Source: Mucilaginibacter segetis (lineage in GTDB: Bacteria > Bacteroidota > Bacteroidia > Sphingobacteriales > Sphingobacteriaceae). Taken from it: a stretch of 64,000 nucleotides of DNA. Shown in pieces: positions 29,501 through 38,373 of the stretch. Position numbers and translations under genes: made by a program. The stretch is taken from positions 1,116,001-1,180,000 of the forward strand of contig NZ_JAEHFW010000001.1 of assembly GCF_016522075.1 (NCBI RefSeq), in the 5' to 3' direction. The notes beneath the pieces are model-generated. The model ran no database searches. It saw only the letters and a list, made by a program, of their open reading frames with translations, and was not told where the DNA came from. The stretch's first letter is position 1, and each line of letters opens with the position of its first letter.

Positions 29501-29666
29501 AGCTCGAGTTGGAGTATCTGTTAATAACCTTTGGTTAATAACAAGCCATATGAACGGTATGGATCCTGAATCTGTTTACGCAACCGGCAGTAATGCAACC
29601 GGTTTTGAAAGTGGTAGTGCCCCAACAACACGTACATTTTTACTTAACCTAACTATAGGTTTTTAA
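26532..29666 (+). CDS. SusC/RagA TonB-linked outer-membrane receptor
   Basis: The 1044-residue receptor has a signal peptide (MKQTYLRCLAMLLFSIIT...YAQQ), a CarbD-like domain (TVTGTVTDKSGVAIPGVTV, APTDVNGKFSISVK), a plug with LNEVVVTALGIKREKKSLGY, NSLSGKVAGLQITRS and GPSAAALYGSRAGNGAILIT, and a barrel ending TRTFLLNLTIGF. It belongs to the subgroup whose TonB-plug start is VTALGIKRE, which usually pairs with the SusD-like_2 lipoproteins. The paired lipoprotein gene follows 30 bases later. Substrate unknown; regulation by the adjacent ROK protein is inferred. Confidence 0.96.
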   Translation: MKQTYLRCLAMLLFSIITMAAYAQQTVTGTVTDKSGVAIPGVTVAEKGTSNGAPTDVNGKFSISVKPGAVLTFSFIGFKPKEVEVGSQTNINVVLEANENALNEVVVTALGIKREKKSLGYAVQEVKGETLANTKEPNLVNSLSGKVAGLQITRSSNGPGASSRITLRGNNSLTGDNQPLIVVDGVPMDNFIGNEINGNGQRNNDYYNPSRDMGNGLADINAEDIESISVLKGPSAAALYGSRAGNGAILITTKTGKAQKGLGITLTSSFGVENIFARPKMQTEFGQGESGGYVNNSTLTWGERNEGQTQTRLDGSTFQQNFNDNISNYFQTGFSSNQGISLQQQYKSTSVYTSYNRLDDKSYIPGAKLIRNNLTARTVSKFGTDDKWTVDTKVQYINSTARNRPQAGYNPNNYFYYLQTLPNSIDVTDYRNPVDENGNMRWWHDGSELNPYWAAKYNLNQDTRNRFLLNASVKYQFNSWLSLEGRGGADMYNTNTESMQYAGAPGNPGGSYGVRRSSFTETNYSGLLTAKKDNLLGKWGGNFTLGGNLMNQQRSFLSTTAGTLNVPNLFSVNNAVGNPSLDQGLFRHNIYSVYGSAGINYDQFFFLDGTFRNDWSSALSKANRSYFYPSVSTSFVFSELLNKSGSLPSWITYGKIRGSYASVGNDMEPYQLYNTYNISKDPNGNTTAGRGDVLYDENVQSELIKSYEAGLEMRFFDSRLGFDFALYKSNATRQLINLPMDPLSGYTSRKINAGDIQNKGLELMVDGKIVRGSNFNWNTTVNFSMNRNLVKSISPDVTQYPLGGFDNIAVVAEAGQLYGTIYGTTFKRVDDPGSQYNGQLILTSAGLPQTDDSQKSNLGNQQASSLLGITNSFGYKGFNFSFLVDGRFGGKIFSATLQKMEAVGTSSKTVVNGDREDFVVDGVVLNTTTNQYEKNTTAVSPQNYWSAVAGHGNLGITEANIYDASNIRVRNVQLSYDLSKNFLSGTGIQRARVGVSVNNLWLITSHMNGMDPESVYATGSNATGFESGSAPTTRTFLLNLTIGF

Positions 29667-29696
29667 TAAGAACTTTAAAAAGAAAATTCATTAGAT

Positions 29697-31613
29697 ATGA
29701 AATCGATATTAAAAAAATCATGTGTGGTGCTTACAGCAACAACTATAATGCTCGCATCATGCAAGAAGTTTGACGAAGTTAACAATAACCCGTTTGCAGC
29801 AAATGGCGATCAGGTTCAAACGGAATATTTTATAAATAATTCCATTATAGGCGCACAGCAGGATCCGGGCTTATCAGAGCGTATGTTTATACTGTATTGG
29901 GTTCCGGGTGGACATAGCTTACAGGATGAAGATGGTGAAACTTTTTCACAAGGCTCATTTGTTGATGATTGGGCATCTGAATATTACAGGCAATCATCAC
30001 AATGGCAAAATAATGCTAATACCGCAATACAGATAGGTACAGACCAAATTGCGAAAGGTACCTCTAAGCCCTATACCAACAACCTTATACAGGTGGCGCG
30101 TATATGGAGAGCGTATTTAATGAGCGAGTTTGCCGATACTTTCGGCCCGATGCCAATTGATGCTTTCCAGGGAAAAAACCCAGAATTTAAAGATGTAAAA
30201 ACAGTATATTACTATTTGTTTGATGAGTTAAAGGATGCAGCATCTCAACTGGATGTATCCGTTACTAATCCGGACCAGGTAAAAAAGGAAGATCCGGCTT
30301 ACGGGTACGATTATACTAAATGGCGTAAGTATGCGAATTCATTGCGTATGCGTTTAGCGATGAGACTTTCTGAAGTTGACGCTGCCAAAGCACAGGCCGA
30401 ATTTACCGATGCCGCTGCTAATCAGGATTACATTACCGACGCAGCCGATATGTTTGCTGTAAAAGAGTCTAAAGGATGGGATCCGTTAGCCAGTGTGTTC
30501 AGACGCGAATCATCATGGATGGGCTTACCTATATCGGCAACTTATAATAACCTTGCCGTAGGTTTGGGTGGTGTTAAATCTGCCGATCAGTTAGGCGCTG
30601 CTTTTCAATCGTCAATAAAACCGGCTAACTGGATGGGGCAAAGTTTCCCTGATCAGTTTGCTACCAAAACTAATGATCCTATGGCAGGCTATTGGTTTAA
30701 CGGTTTGCCAAACACCATTGATCCTCGTGCTTATAAAATTTATAGTATTCCTGGTAATATTACCGATGAAAATTATCCTGGTATAAGCAATTCCTTTACC
30801 ACTTTTACTGGTCCTTTAAAAGATGCGTCGGGCGCAACGGTTAAAACCATTGATGCTAAATACACCTGGAATGCTAAGGTGGATGGTAACTGGGGGGCAA
30901 AATCATCCAGAAATCAGCTTATTACAACAAACGGTTGCAAACCATTATTAAACCTTTTGTACAGAGGCGGTACAAATGAACGTGTTTTCTTTGGTCCTTG
31001 GGAAACTTACTTCCTTTTGGCAGAAGCGGCAGAGCGAGGATGGTCTACACCGGTATCAGCTAAAACCGCATATGAAACAGGAATAGCTAAAAGCTTTGAA
31101 TATTTTGGTACTTCAGCTAATTTAAGCACTTATCTGGCATCTACAGATTATAACCGTGATGGTACATCAGTTAGTTGGGATAATACAACCGAACCAGCGG
31201 CTACGCATACCATGGAGTATGAAGATGGTATAAGTGGAGCATCTGGTACAGTTGCTGTTGCATATCCTAAAAATGACCTGTATAAATCAGGAACGGTTAG
31301 AAACGACCATCTTACCAAGATCATCACCCAGAAATACCTGGCTCAATTGCCTTGGTTGCCGTTAGAGGTATGGAACGATCACAGAAGACTGGGTCTGCCG
31401 TTCTTTGAAAATCCTGCTGTTGAAGATATCATGCCTGATTTGCCCGCATTAAACAGCGGTAATTACATGACAAGCAGTATCCAATTTCAGGTACAGCGTG
31501 TGAAATATCCGTCAAACTTAAGAAATAATAATACAGCAGGTTATAATGTAGCTGTATCAGCTTTAGGAGGCCCCGATGCAGTTTTAACACCATTATGGTG
31601 GGCTAAGCACTAA
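29697..31613 (+). CDS. SusD/RagB family lipoprotein, SusD-like_2 subgroup
   Basis: The 638-residue lipoprotein has a signal peptide ending in ASCKKFDEVNNNPFA, the hallmark start of the SusD-like_2 group (lipidated cysteine about 22). Internal landmarks are IQVARIWRAYLMSEFADTFG, YKWRKYANSLRMRLAMRLSE-like text (here TKWRKYANSLRMRLAMRLSE) and ETYFLLAEAAERGW. The C-terminus RVKYPSNLRNNN is also typical. It is the surface lid for the preceding SusC. It is somewhat longer than the common 500-550 residues. A strong terminator follows, so the ROK-susC-susD set ends here with no enzyme gene. Confidence 0.93.
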   Translation: MKSILKKSCVVLTATTIMLASCKKFDEVNNNPFAANGDQVQTEYFINNSIIGAQQDPGLSERMFILYWVPGGHSLQDEDGETFSQGSFVDDWASEYYRQSSQWQNNANTAIQIGTDQIAKGTSKPYTNNLIQVARIWRAYLMSEFADTFGPMPIDAFQGKNPEFKDVKTVYYYLFDELKDAASQLDVSVTNPDQVKKEDPAYGYDYTKWRKYANSLRMRLAMRLSEVDAAKAQAEFTDAAANQDYITDAADMFAVKESKGWDPLASVFRRESSWMGLPISATYNNLAVGLGGVKSADQLGAAFQSSIKPANWMGQSFPDQFATKTNDPMAGYWFNGLPNTIDPRAYKIYSIPGNITDENYPGISNSFTTFTGPLKDASGATVKTIDAKYTWNAKVDGNWGAKSSRNQLITTNGCKPLLNLLYRGGTNERVFFGPWETYFLLAEAAERGWSTPVSAKTAYETGIAKSFEYFGTSANLSTYLASTDYNRDGTSVSWDNTTEPAATHTMEYEDGISGASGTVAVAYPKNDLYKSGTVRNDHLTKIITQKYLAQLPWLPLEVWNDHRRLGLPFFENPAVEDIMPDLPALNSGNYMTSSIQFQVQRVKYPSNLRNNNTAGYNVAVSALGGPDAVLTPLWWAKH

Positions 31614-31667
31614 TTATTTATAAAAGCAGTAACTTAATTAATTCTGCTTTTATTGATATTTAATATG

Positions 31668-31706
31668 AAAGGGAAAATCAGACTAATCTGATTTTCCCTT
31701 TTTTTA
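31668..31706 (+). terminator. Rho-independent terminator after the plus-strand susCD pair
   Basis: AAAGGGAAAATCAGA-ctaa-TCTGATTTTCCCTTT is a perfect 15-bp stem followed by a T run. A second weaker hairpin (AAAAGCAG and CTGCTTTT, 31622-31651) lies just upstream. Confidence 0.95.
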
Positions 31707-32006
31707 TGCTTCATAATAACGTTAAGTTATTTATTGTTTTTGTTAAAGGCTTTAGCAAAACTGTCGCAAAATTTATTTCTATTAATAGCTGACTAACGTG
31801 CAGTAGTTAAAAAATAACAGTTGTCATATAAAATAATATACTTATTATAAAGTATGTTTTTAATTTATAATAATTATAAAATACGATATGTAAAGCTACA
31901 GGATTAAAACATGTTACTTTTGTAAGGGATGTATGTAAACCACTTTTGCTGTGGTTAACAGCATTTTCTCATCGAATTTTATGGTATTTGCATTTAATAT
32001 GAATCC
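31707..32006 (+). promoter_or_regulatory. Gene-free region carrying the probable cydAB promoter
   Basis: This 300-base stretch has no credible gene. TACTTTTG at 31915-31922 fits the TAnnTTTG -7 box and would give a leader of about 80 bases to cydA; a matching -33 is not evident. Upstream, ATACTT-attata-AAGTAT (31838-31855) is a perfect 6-bp inverted repeat that might bind a redox or oxygen regulator. I see no convincing FNR-type TTGAT-ATCAA site. Confidence 0.4.
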
Positions 32007-33326
32007 ATGGATAATTTTTTAGCTGCCCGGTCTCAAATGGCCCTTTCATTGGGGTTTCACATCATATTTTCCTGTATAGGCATGGTGATGCCATTTTTTA
32101 TGGCAGTATCTCATTTTATGTGGCTGCGCACAGGTAACGAGAATTACAAAAATGTGACTAAAGCGTGGAGCAAAGGGGTTGCTATCTTTTTTGCTACCGG
32201 TGCAGTATCCGGTACCGTATTATCATTTGAGTTGGGCCTGCTTTGGCCTGAATTTATGAAACATGCCGGCCCCATTTTTGGTATGCCATTTTCATTAGAA
32301 GGCACCGCTTTCTTCATTGAAGCTATTGCATTGGGTTTTTTCCTTTACGGTTGGGGCAGATTTAATAAGTGGTTTCATTGGTTTACCGGCGTAATAGTAG
32401 GCTTAAGCGGTATAATTTCCGGAATTTTAGTTGTAGCAGCTAACAGTTGGATGAACAGCCCAGCAGGGTTTGATTATGCCAACGGAAAATATACCAATAT
32501 TGATCCTATTGCAGCCATGTTCAATAAGGCGTGGTTTTCACAGTCCTTACACATGACCATCGCTGCATTCGCTGCAACAGGCTTTGCAGTAGCGGGGATA
32601 CACGCATTAATGATACTTCGTAAAACTAATATTGGATTTCATTCTATAGCTTTTAAAATAGCGGCTGTGTTTGCTATTATAGCCGCAGTTTTACAACCGT
32701 TAAGTGGCGATATTTCTGCCAAGTTTGTTGCTAAAACCCAACCGGCCAAATTAGCAGCTATGGAAGCTCATTTTAATACAGAAAGAAATGCCCCATTGAT
32801 AATAGGAGGCATCCCTGATGAAAAGAATAAAAAAGTTGATTACGCGGTAAAGTTACCGGGTATGTTAAGCCTTATGATAAATGGCGACACAAATTCAGAA
32901 GTCAAAGGACTTGACGCTATAGTGGTAAATGATCAGCCGCCTGTTTCTGTTGTTCATTATGCTTTTCAAATTATGGTAGCACTTGGGATGCTGATGTTAG
33001 GAATAAGCTTGCTGTCCTTTATAGCCCTGTTGAGGAAAAGAGCATGGTTTAAGCAACGATGGTTTCTTAAATTGTTTGTTTTTGCAACCCCGTTAGGTTT
33101 CATTGCTGTTGAAGCCGGGTGGACAGTTACAGAAGTTGGCAGGCAACCCTGGATAATACAAGGAATAATGCGCACTGCCGATGCAGTTACACCTATGCCC
33201 GGCATTGTTTATTCCTTTTATTTATTTACCGCGGTATACGTTTCACTTGCTATTGCTGTAGTTTTTTTACTTAACCGTCAAATAAGGATGGTGCCTGAAA
33301 TTTACGATATTAACACTAAATACTAA
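32007..33326 (+). CDS. cydA: Cytochrome bd ubiquinol/menaquinol oxidase subunit I
   Basis: The 439-residue inner-membrane subunit holds the hemes of a high-affinity terminal oxidase that oxidises quinol and reduces oxygen. The N-terminus has the heme-ligand histidine in ALSLGFHIIFSCIGM (about residue 18), a second histidine in WFSQSLHMTIAAFA, and the quinol-loop KLAAMEAHF with the conserved Lys and Glu. The signature GRQPWIIQGIMRTADAVTP is near residue 380. About nine transmembrane segments are visible. The quinol-binding loop is short, as in the CIO-type subgroup, so it is shorter than E. coli CydA (about 520). It is followed at 5 bases by cydB. Confidence 0.95.
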   Translation: MDNFLAARSQMALSLGFHIIFSCIGMVMPFFMAVSHFMWLRTGNENYKNVTKAWSKGVAIFFATGAVSGTVLSFELGLLWPEFMKHAGPIFGMPFSLEGTAFFIEAIALGFFLYGWGRFNKWFHWFTGVIVGLSGIISGILVVAANSWMNSPAGFDYANGKYTNIDPIAAMFNKAWFSQSLHMTIAAFAATGFAVAGIHALMILRKTNIGFHSIAFKIAAVFAIIAAVLQPLSGDISAKFVAKTQPAKLAAMEAHFNTERNAPLIIGGIPDEKNKKVDYAVKLPGMLSLMINGDTNSEVKGLDAIVVNDQPPVSVVHYAFQIMVALGMLMLGISLLSFIALLRKRAWFKQRWFLKLFVFATPLGFIAVEAGWTVTEVGRQPWIIQGIMRTADAVTPMPGIVYSFYLFTAVYVSLAIAVVFLLNRQIRMVPEIYDINTKY

Positions 33327-33331
33327 CTTAT

Positions 33332-34351
33332 ATGATGTTGTATATTGTTATAGGGTTTTTATGGGTGTCTATGCTCATTTATGTATTAATGGGCGGCGCC
33401 GATTTTGGGGCCGGAATTTTGGAGCTTTTTACTTCTGAAAACAACAGGTCAAAAATAAGAACAACTACTTATAATGCTATGGGACCGATATGGGAAGCCA
33501 ACCATATGTGGCTTATTATTGCCGTTGTAATACTTTTTGTTGGTTTTCCCGGAATTTATACAACAGTATCAGTATATATGCACATTCCATTAGTTATTAT
33601 GCTGATGGGGATTATAGCCAGGGGAACTGCATTTACCTTTAGGCATTATGATGCAGTAAAGGACAATATGCAACAGCTTTATAACCGAATTTATGTTTAT
33701 TCAAGTTTTATAACTCCATTATTTTTAGGAGTGATAGCAGGGAGTGCGGTTTCCAGGCAAATAGATACCGATGCTTCTACATTTGCCTCGGCATATATTT
33801 TGGGCTGGTTTAATTGGTTCTCGTTTTCGGTTGGATTTTTTACCGTAGCTATTTGTGGTTTTTTGGCAGCTGTATATCTTATAGGTGATGTAAAAGACTT
33901 GACAGATAAAAAGAGATACATTCGTAAAGCGAAGATGATGAATGGAGCTATGGCTTTTTGGATAATCATGATCTTTTGGTTTTCATACAAAGGAGACATT
34001 CCTCTTTTTAATTGGTTATTTGGAAACTTTATAAGCGTAGCCACTACAGTTACCGGCTTGTTATCTCTGATATTATTATGGATTGCCATCTATCGTAATA
34101 ATATTAAAAGAATGCGTTTTTACGCAGGTTTCATGACCATGATGCTACTTATAGCGGTTACCTACAGTCATTACCCTAATATTATTTTACTTAAGAATGG
34201 AGCCCACCTTTCTTTATTCGGCACTAAAGGACCTGATAAAACTATAAATTCGTTAGGAATAGCACTATTGGCAGGCAGCTTGTTTATAGTTCCTTCACTT
34301 GTCTATTTAATTTACAGTACCCCGAAAAAAACAGACAGGGAAGTTCAATAG
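33332..34351 (+). CDS. cydB: Cytochrome bd oxidase subunit II
   Basis: The 339-residue multi-pass membrane subunit partners CydA. It starts with the family pattern WVSMLIYVLMGGADFGAGIL, followed by AMGPIWEANHMWLIIAVVIL and FRHYDAVKDNMQQLYNRIYV, and has about nine hydrophobic segments. It lies 5 bases after cydA, so the pair is cotranscribed. No small CydX-like gene or cydCD assembly genes follow; those would have to be elsewhere. The stop is followed by 170 bases with no gene. Confidence 0.94.
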   Translation: MMLYIVIGFLWVSMLIYVLMGGADFGAGILELFTSENNRSKIRTTTYNAMGPIWEANHMWLIIAVVILFVGFPGIYTTVSVYMHIPLVIMLMGIIARGTAFTFRHYDAVKDNMQQLYNRIYVYSSFITPLFLGVIAGSAVSRQIDTDASTFASAYILGWFNWFSFSVGFFTVAICGFLAAVYLIGDVKDLTDKKRYIRKAKMMNGAMAFWIIMIFWFSYKGDIPLFNWLFGNFISVATTVTGLLSLILLWIAIYRNNIKRMRFYAGFMTMMLLIAVTYSHYPNIILLKNGAHLSLFGTKGPDKTINSLGIALLAGSLFIVPSLVYLIYSTPKKTDREVQ

Positions 34352-34521
34352 TATTGCACCCCATTATTTAACTTTTTAAGTTAAGTGAGAAATTAATTTT
34401 AAGCTGGCTATAATTCATAAGTTTCCCTATGCCATTTTTTGCCTTGTAAAAGGTGGTTTTAAGCGCGTATTATTAGAACGTTATTTAAAAACAAATTTAG
34501 TAGGTGGAAGTTTAATAGAGA

Positions 34522-35622
34522 ATGAATAAAATTGACAGCCTATTACCCCGCTCCGTACAAATATTATTACTCTTATTTCTGGTATTCAGCGGATTATATT
34601 TTTCGGCAGGTTTTTTAGTGCCTATTGCACTTGCGGGTATAATGGCTATGCTTTTTCTCCCTTTTAGCAGGTGGATGGAAAAGAAAGGAGTTGGCAGAAC
34701 GGTTGCTGCGGTGATATGTATACTTACCTTAGTATTAGCAATTGCCGTTTTTCTATTCCTGATCAGCTGGAGGATTTCTAATTTGCAGGCGAACTTTGAT
34801 CAAATTGAACAGCAATTCAATAAGTATCTACTTCAGGTTCAGGAGTATATTAATAATAGTTTAGGTGTATCTAAAGAGCAGCAAGATCAGATGCTTAAAA
34901 AGAACGGATCATCTGGCGCCAGCAATGCGGCAAGTTATATGGCAGGTTTTGCCGCAGCTTTATTAAGTTCGCTTACTACGGGCATCCTGATGCTGATTTA
35001 TATCTTTCTTTTTATTAGTTCCCGGAGTCATTTTAAGAAGTTTTTGCTAAAACTGGTAAAGCCCGAAAATAAAGCCAATACAATGGAAATTGTAGCTCAA
35101 ACTACAGAAGTTGCGCAAAATTATGTTTCAGGCCTTGCTAAAATGATTTTTTGCCTCTGGATAATGTATAGCATAGGATTCTCTATTGTAGGAGTAAATA
35201 ATGCCATATTTTTTGCCATTTTATGCGGCACGTTAGAGATCATTCCATTTGTTGGTAATATCACCGGAACCGCGCTAACTGTGTTAATGGCATTAGCACA
35301 AGGTGGTGGTGGAGGGATGGTGCTCAGTGTATTGGTTACCTATGGTTTAGTACAGTTTATACAAAGCTATATTCTACAGCCGCTTGTAGTGGGGAAAGAC
35401 GTTAATGTAAATCCGCTTTTTACTATTATGGTACTTGTATTGGGGGAAGCTGTTTGGGGAATAGGCGGAATGGTTCTTTCTATACCACTTTTAGGTATGT
35501 GTAAGATTGTGTTTGACCATATAGAACCTTTGAAGCCTTATGGCTATTTAATTGGTAATGGTGACAAATCCAACGATGATAAGCCGATGACTGAGAAGAT
35601 AAAGTCGTGGTTTAAACATTGA
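34522..35622 (+). CDS. AI-2E family transporter
   Basis: The 366-residue inner-membrane protein matches the AI-2E/PerM-like family: about eight transmembrane helices, an early pair (ILLLLFLVFSGLYFSAGFLV, IALAGIMAMLFLPFSRWMEK), a soluble helical stretch (QIEQQFNKYLLQVQEYINNS), and the C-terminal NAIFFAILCGTLEIIPFVGN and LVQFIQSYILQPLVVGKDVN signatures with IGGMVLSIPLLGM. Members export varied substrates, some of them sodium-driven; the substrate here is unknown. It is a single gene convergent with lutC. The name should not be read as evidence for quorum signalling. Confidence 0.9.
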   Translation: MNKIDSLLPRSVQILLLLFLVFSGLYFSAGFLVPIALAGIMAMLFLPFSRWMEKKGVGRTVAAVICILTLVLAIAVFLFLISWRISNLQANFDQIEQQFNKYLLQVQEYINNSLGVSKEQQDQMLKKNGSSGASNAASYMAGFAAALLSSLTTGILMLIYIFLFISSRSHFKKFLLKLVKPENKANTMEIVAQTTEVAQNYVSGLAKMIFCLWIMYSIGFSIVGVNNAIFFAILCGTLEIIPFVGNITGTALTVLMALAQGGGGGMVLSVLVTYGLVQFIQSYILQPLVVGKDVNVNPLFTIMVLVLGEAVWGIGGMVLSIPLLGMCKIVFDHIEPLKPYGYLIGNGDKSNDDKPMTEKIKSWFKH

Positions 35623-35678
35623 TTACAGGTGCAATTTTGCTTAAAAGCCCCGATTGATTATAAAGGTTTTTTGGCTAA

Positions 35679-36260
35679 TTATTCAATCAAAAACACCGTC
35701 ATGCTTCTTGCGCCGTGGGCACCAACAACCAATGATTGCTCTATGTCGGCAGTTTTTGAAGGGCCTGCTATAAATGTTCCAAAACTATAACCTGCATGGT
35801 CTATTTTCTCGTATGCCTCATGCATATTATCTACAAGATCATTTACATTCAACACAACAACTAAGTTTTGAGAAATAAAGGGAAGTACTCTTTCACCTAT
35901 AAGTTCTTCCGTTACCCATATTGCGCCATTTTCAGCAACACCAAAATGCCCTTTAATTACGGCCAGTTCAACGTTTTGCAGGGAATGAGGCAAAGCTGTA
36001 TCACTTTGCAGACTTTTAAGATCCGCAAGGTCGGTCATGTTAAGTATGCGCTGATCGGTAATAGTCACTGAGCTTATGTAAGTAAATATGTCATCATTTT
36101 TGCTGGCGCATACAACTTTTCCACCAATGGTAGTTAGTGTTTTTATGAATTTATCAGTAATGCTATCATCGTCAACCTTGTTAAATTTTATTTCCGGTAA
36201 AGGGCTTAAAACTGGTTGGTTTGCACGTATTGCGGCAAGTATTTTATCTCTTTCCGTCAT
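35679..36260 (-). CDS. lutC: Lactate utilisation protein C (LUD domain)
   Basis: The 193-residue LUD-domain protein is one of three LutABC subunits that oxidise L-lactate to pyruvate. Landmarks are the N-terminus MTERDKILAAIRANQP, NVELAVIKGHFGVAENGAIW, GERVLPFISQNLVVVLNVND and GTFIAGPSKTADIEQSLVVG with HGARSMTVFLIE at the end. The gene overlaps lutB by one base and is last in the rhamnose operon. It has no cysteines of its own for Fe-S clusters, as expected. A lactate function is supported by the upstream aldolase/dehydrogenase that produces L-lactate. Confidence 0.9.
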   Translation of the reverse strand: MTERDKILAAIRANQPVLSPLPEIKFNKVDDDSITDKFIKTLTTIGGKVVCASKNDDIFTYISSVTITDQRILNMTDLADLKSLQSDTALPHSLQNVELAVIKGHFGVAENGAIWVTEELIGERVLPFISQNLVVVLNVNDLVDNMHEAYEKIDHAGYSFGTFIAGPSKTADIEQSLVVGAHGARSMTVFLIE

Positions 36261-37636
36261 TATTCTTTCCGGTTTTTAGCATACCATTCTCCAAATGAAG
36301 CGTTTGGCGGCTGTGGCATATCGCGTTGTTTATACCAGGGGTTTAACTTATTATTTATAGCAAATGGGGCATATTTTAGTACCCATCTGCCAACTTTACC
36401 ACCCGCATGGTAGGCAGAGGGTGATGAAAGTGTGAAACTCATCATTTTCATCGCGACTGTTTTAGATTTAGGAGTGTAGCCATTTTTTACGATTACCTGT
36501 CGCCATTTATATAACTGCTGGTGAATATCGATTTTAACAGGGCAAACATTTGAACATGATCCGCACAGGGTTGATGCAAAGGGAAGATCCGAATACTTTT
36601 CCATGTCCAGATTTGGAGTAAGTATGGAGCCTATAGGGCCTGCTATAGCGCTATGATAACTGTGACCGCCACTGCGGCGGTAAACCGGACAGGTATTCAT
36701 ACATGCCCCGCAACGGATGCATTTTAATGAATTACGAAAATCCTCGCGACCTAATTGTTTACTACGGCCATTGTCAACAATGATCAAATGAATTTTTTTA
36801 CCGGAACGTGGTCTGCGGAAATGACTGGAATATGTGGTAATAGGCTGGCCTGTAGCGCTGCGGGTGAGCAACCGCAAAAACACACCCAAATGTTTTCTCT
36901 CGGGGATTATCTTTTCAATTCCCATGCTCGCGATATGAATATCGGCCAAATGGGCGCCCATATCTGCATTACCTTCGTTGGTACAAATCACGAATTCTCC
37001 GGTTTCGGCAACAGCAAAATTTACACCTGTTAAGGCAGCCCTGCGTGTCAGGAACGTATCGCGTAAATGCTGTCGCGCGGCTTCCGTTAATAACTGCGGA
37101 TCGGCATTACCTTCAGGTGTGCCCAGGTGAACATGAAAAAGATCGCCTATTTCTTCTTTCTTTTTATGGATACAGGGCAGAACAATGTGGCTGGGCGGTT
37201 CTTTGGCTAACTGTACAATGCGCTCCCCCAGGTCAGAGTCGATAACCTCAAGCCCGTTGTTCTCCATGTATTCGTTCAAATGGCATTCTTCGGTCAGCAT
37301 CGACTTGCTTTTAACCATTTTTGTGATGCCATTAGCTGTTAACAGGTCAACTACTATTTTATTATGTGCCGCAGCATCAGCCGCCCAATGAACAATAACC
37401 CCGTTCTTCTCGGCATTTTCCTCAAACTGCTGCAAATAGCCGGACAGGTTTGACAGCACATTCTCCTTTATTTTTGAAGCCGTATCGCGTAAGTATTCCC
37501 ACTCCGGTAGTTGATGAGCGGCCTTATCTCTTTTTTGGCGCACCCACCAAAGTGTTTCGTCGTGCCAATCTACACGTTCTTCATCTTTGTTAAATTCAGT
37601 TGCTAATTCAGCATGATTTTTTGTGACATTCTGCAT
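36260..37636 (-). CDS. lutB: Lactate utilisation protein B (iron-sulfur, LUD domain)
   Basis: The 458-residue protein has an N-terminal LUD domain (ENAEKNGVIVHWAADAAAHN, KSMLTEECHLNEYMENNGLE, EGNADMGAHLADIHIASMGI) and a C-terminal ferredoxin-like part with two cysteine sets: CIRCGACMNTCPVYRRSGG around residue 305 and CGSCSNVCPVKID around 360. It ends with a domain rich in basic and aromatic residues. It likely passes electrons from lactate oxidation to the quinone pool via LutA. It overlaps lutC by one base and follows lutA by two bases, so the three are translationally coupled. Confidence 0.93.
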   Translation of the reverse strand: MQNVTKNHAELATEFNKDEERVDWHDETLWWVRQKRDKAAHQLPEWEYLRDTASKIKENVLSNLSGYLQQFEENAEKNGVIVHWAADAAAHNKIVVDLLTANGITKMVKSKSMLTEECHLNEYMENNGLEVIDSDLGERIVQLAKEPPSHIVLPCIHKKKEEIGDLFHVHLGTPEGNADPQLLTEAARQHLRDTFLTRRAALTGVNFAVAETGEFVICTNEGNADMGAHLADIHIASMGIEKIIPERKHLGVFLRLLTRSATGQPITTYSSHFRRPRSGKKIHLIIVDNGRSKQLGREDFRNSLKCIRCGACMNTCPVYRRSGGHSYHSAIAGPIGSILTPNLDMEKYSDLPFASTLCGSCSNVCPVKIDIHQQLYKWRQVIVKNGYTPKSKTVAMKMMSFTLSSPSAYHAGGKVGRWVLKYAPFAINNKLNPWYKQRDMPQPPNASFGEWYAKNRKE

Positions 37637-37638
37637 CT

Positions 37639-38373
37639 TTATCCGGCATTTAAAATTTCAGCTAAATGGAGTACTTTTACTTTACTGCCGCGGCGGTGTA
37701 ATATCCCCTCCATATGCATCAGGCATGACATATCCACCCCGGTAATATATTCTGCTCCGTGTATTAAATGATCCGCTACCCGATCTTGCCCCATTTTTGC
37801 CGAAACCGCTTCTTCGGCAACGCAAAATGTGCCGCCAAAACCACAGCATTCATCAATGCGGTTTAACGGGACAATTTCTATCCCCTCAACCATATTTAGC
37901 AGTGTGCCCGGTTTAGAGAAAGGATCGGCCACCAGTTCGCTCATTTGTGAAAGGTGCAGACCACGTTGCCCGTGGCAGCTTTGGTGAACGCCAACCTTAT
38001 GCGGAAACTTTGCCGGTAACGATTCTACTTTTAAAACATCCGTAAGGAACGAGCTTAACTCATAAACCTTATTACTGATAACTGATGCTTCCTGCGGATG
38101 CTTGCTGCTATGCAAATGTTCCTTAACGTGTAAAACACAACTGCCGGATGGTGCCACTACATAATCAAACTGTTCAAAGTTTTTAATGAATAGTTCGTTG
38201 CAGTCTCCGTTGAGGTGTTCGTATCCTGAATTTGCCATAGGCTGTCCGCAGCAAGTTTGATTTTTAGGATACTTTACATTTACACCAAGTTTTTCCAACA
38301 GTTGCAAAGTGGCAATTGCTGCCCCCGGATAAAACTGATCGACGTAACAAGGTATAAATAAGCCAATATTCAT
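37639..38373 (-). CDS. lutA: Lactate utilisation protein A (CCG-domain Fe-S oxidoreductase)
   Basis: The 244-residue protein has two CCG domains: NQTCCGQPMANSGYEH (about residues 38-53) and RIDECCGFGGTFCVAE (about 175-190). CCG motifs bind Fe-S or heterodisulfide-type clusters in the LutA/GlpC/HdrB families. The N-terminus MNIGLFIPCYVDQFYPGAAI is the typical LutA start. It overlaps the kinase gene by four bases. With LutB and LutC it forms the L-lactate oxidation complex. Confidence 0.93.
   Translation of the reverse strand: MNIGLFIPCYVDQFYPGAAIATLQLLEKLGVNVKYPKNQTCCGQPMANSGYEHLNGDCNELFIKNFEQFDYVVAPSGSCVLHVKEHLHSSKHPQEASVISNKVYELSSFLTDVLKVESLPAKFPHKVGVHQSCHGQRGLHLSQMSELVADPFSKPGTLLNMVEGIEIVPLNRIDECCGFGGTFCVAEEAVSAKMGQDRVADHLIHGAEYITGVDMSCLMHMEGILHRRGSKVKVLHLAEILNAG

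Noticed and set aside
31838-31855. FNR-type oxygen-response operator before cydA
   Set aside because: The inverted repeat ATACTT/AAGTAT does not fit TTGAT-N4-ATCAA; it is kept only as an unassigned element.
34522-35622. Quorum-sensing (AI-2) export gene
   Set aside because: The family name is historical; no luxS or other AI-2 gene is in view and substrates of the family vary.
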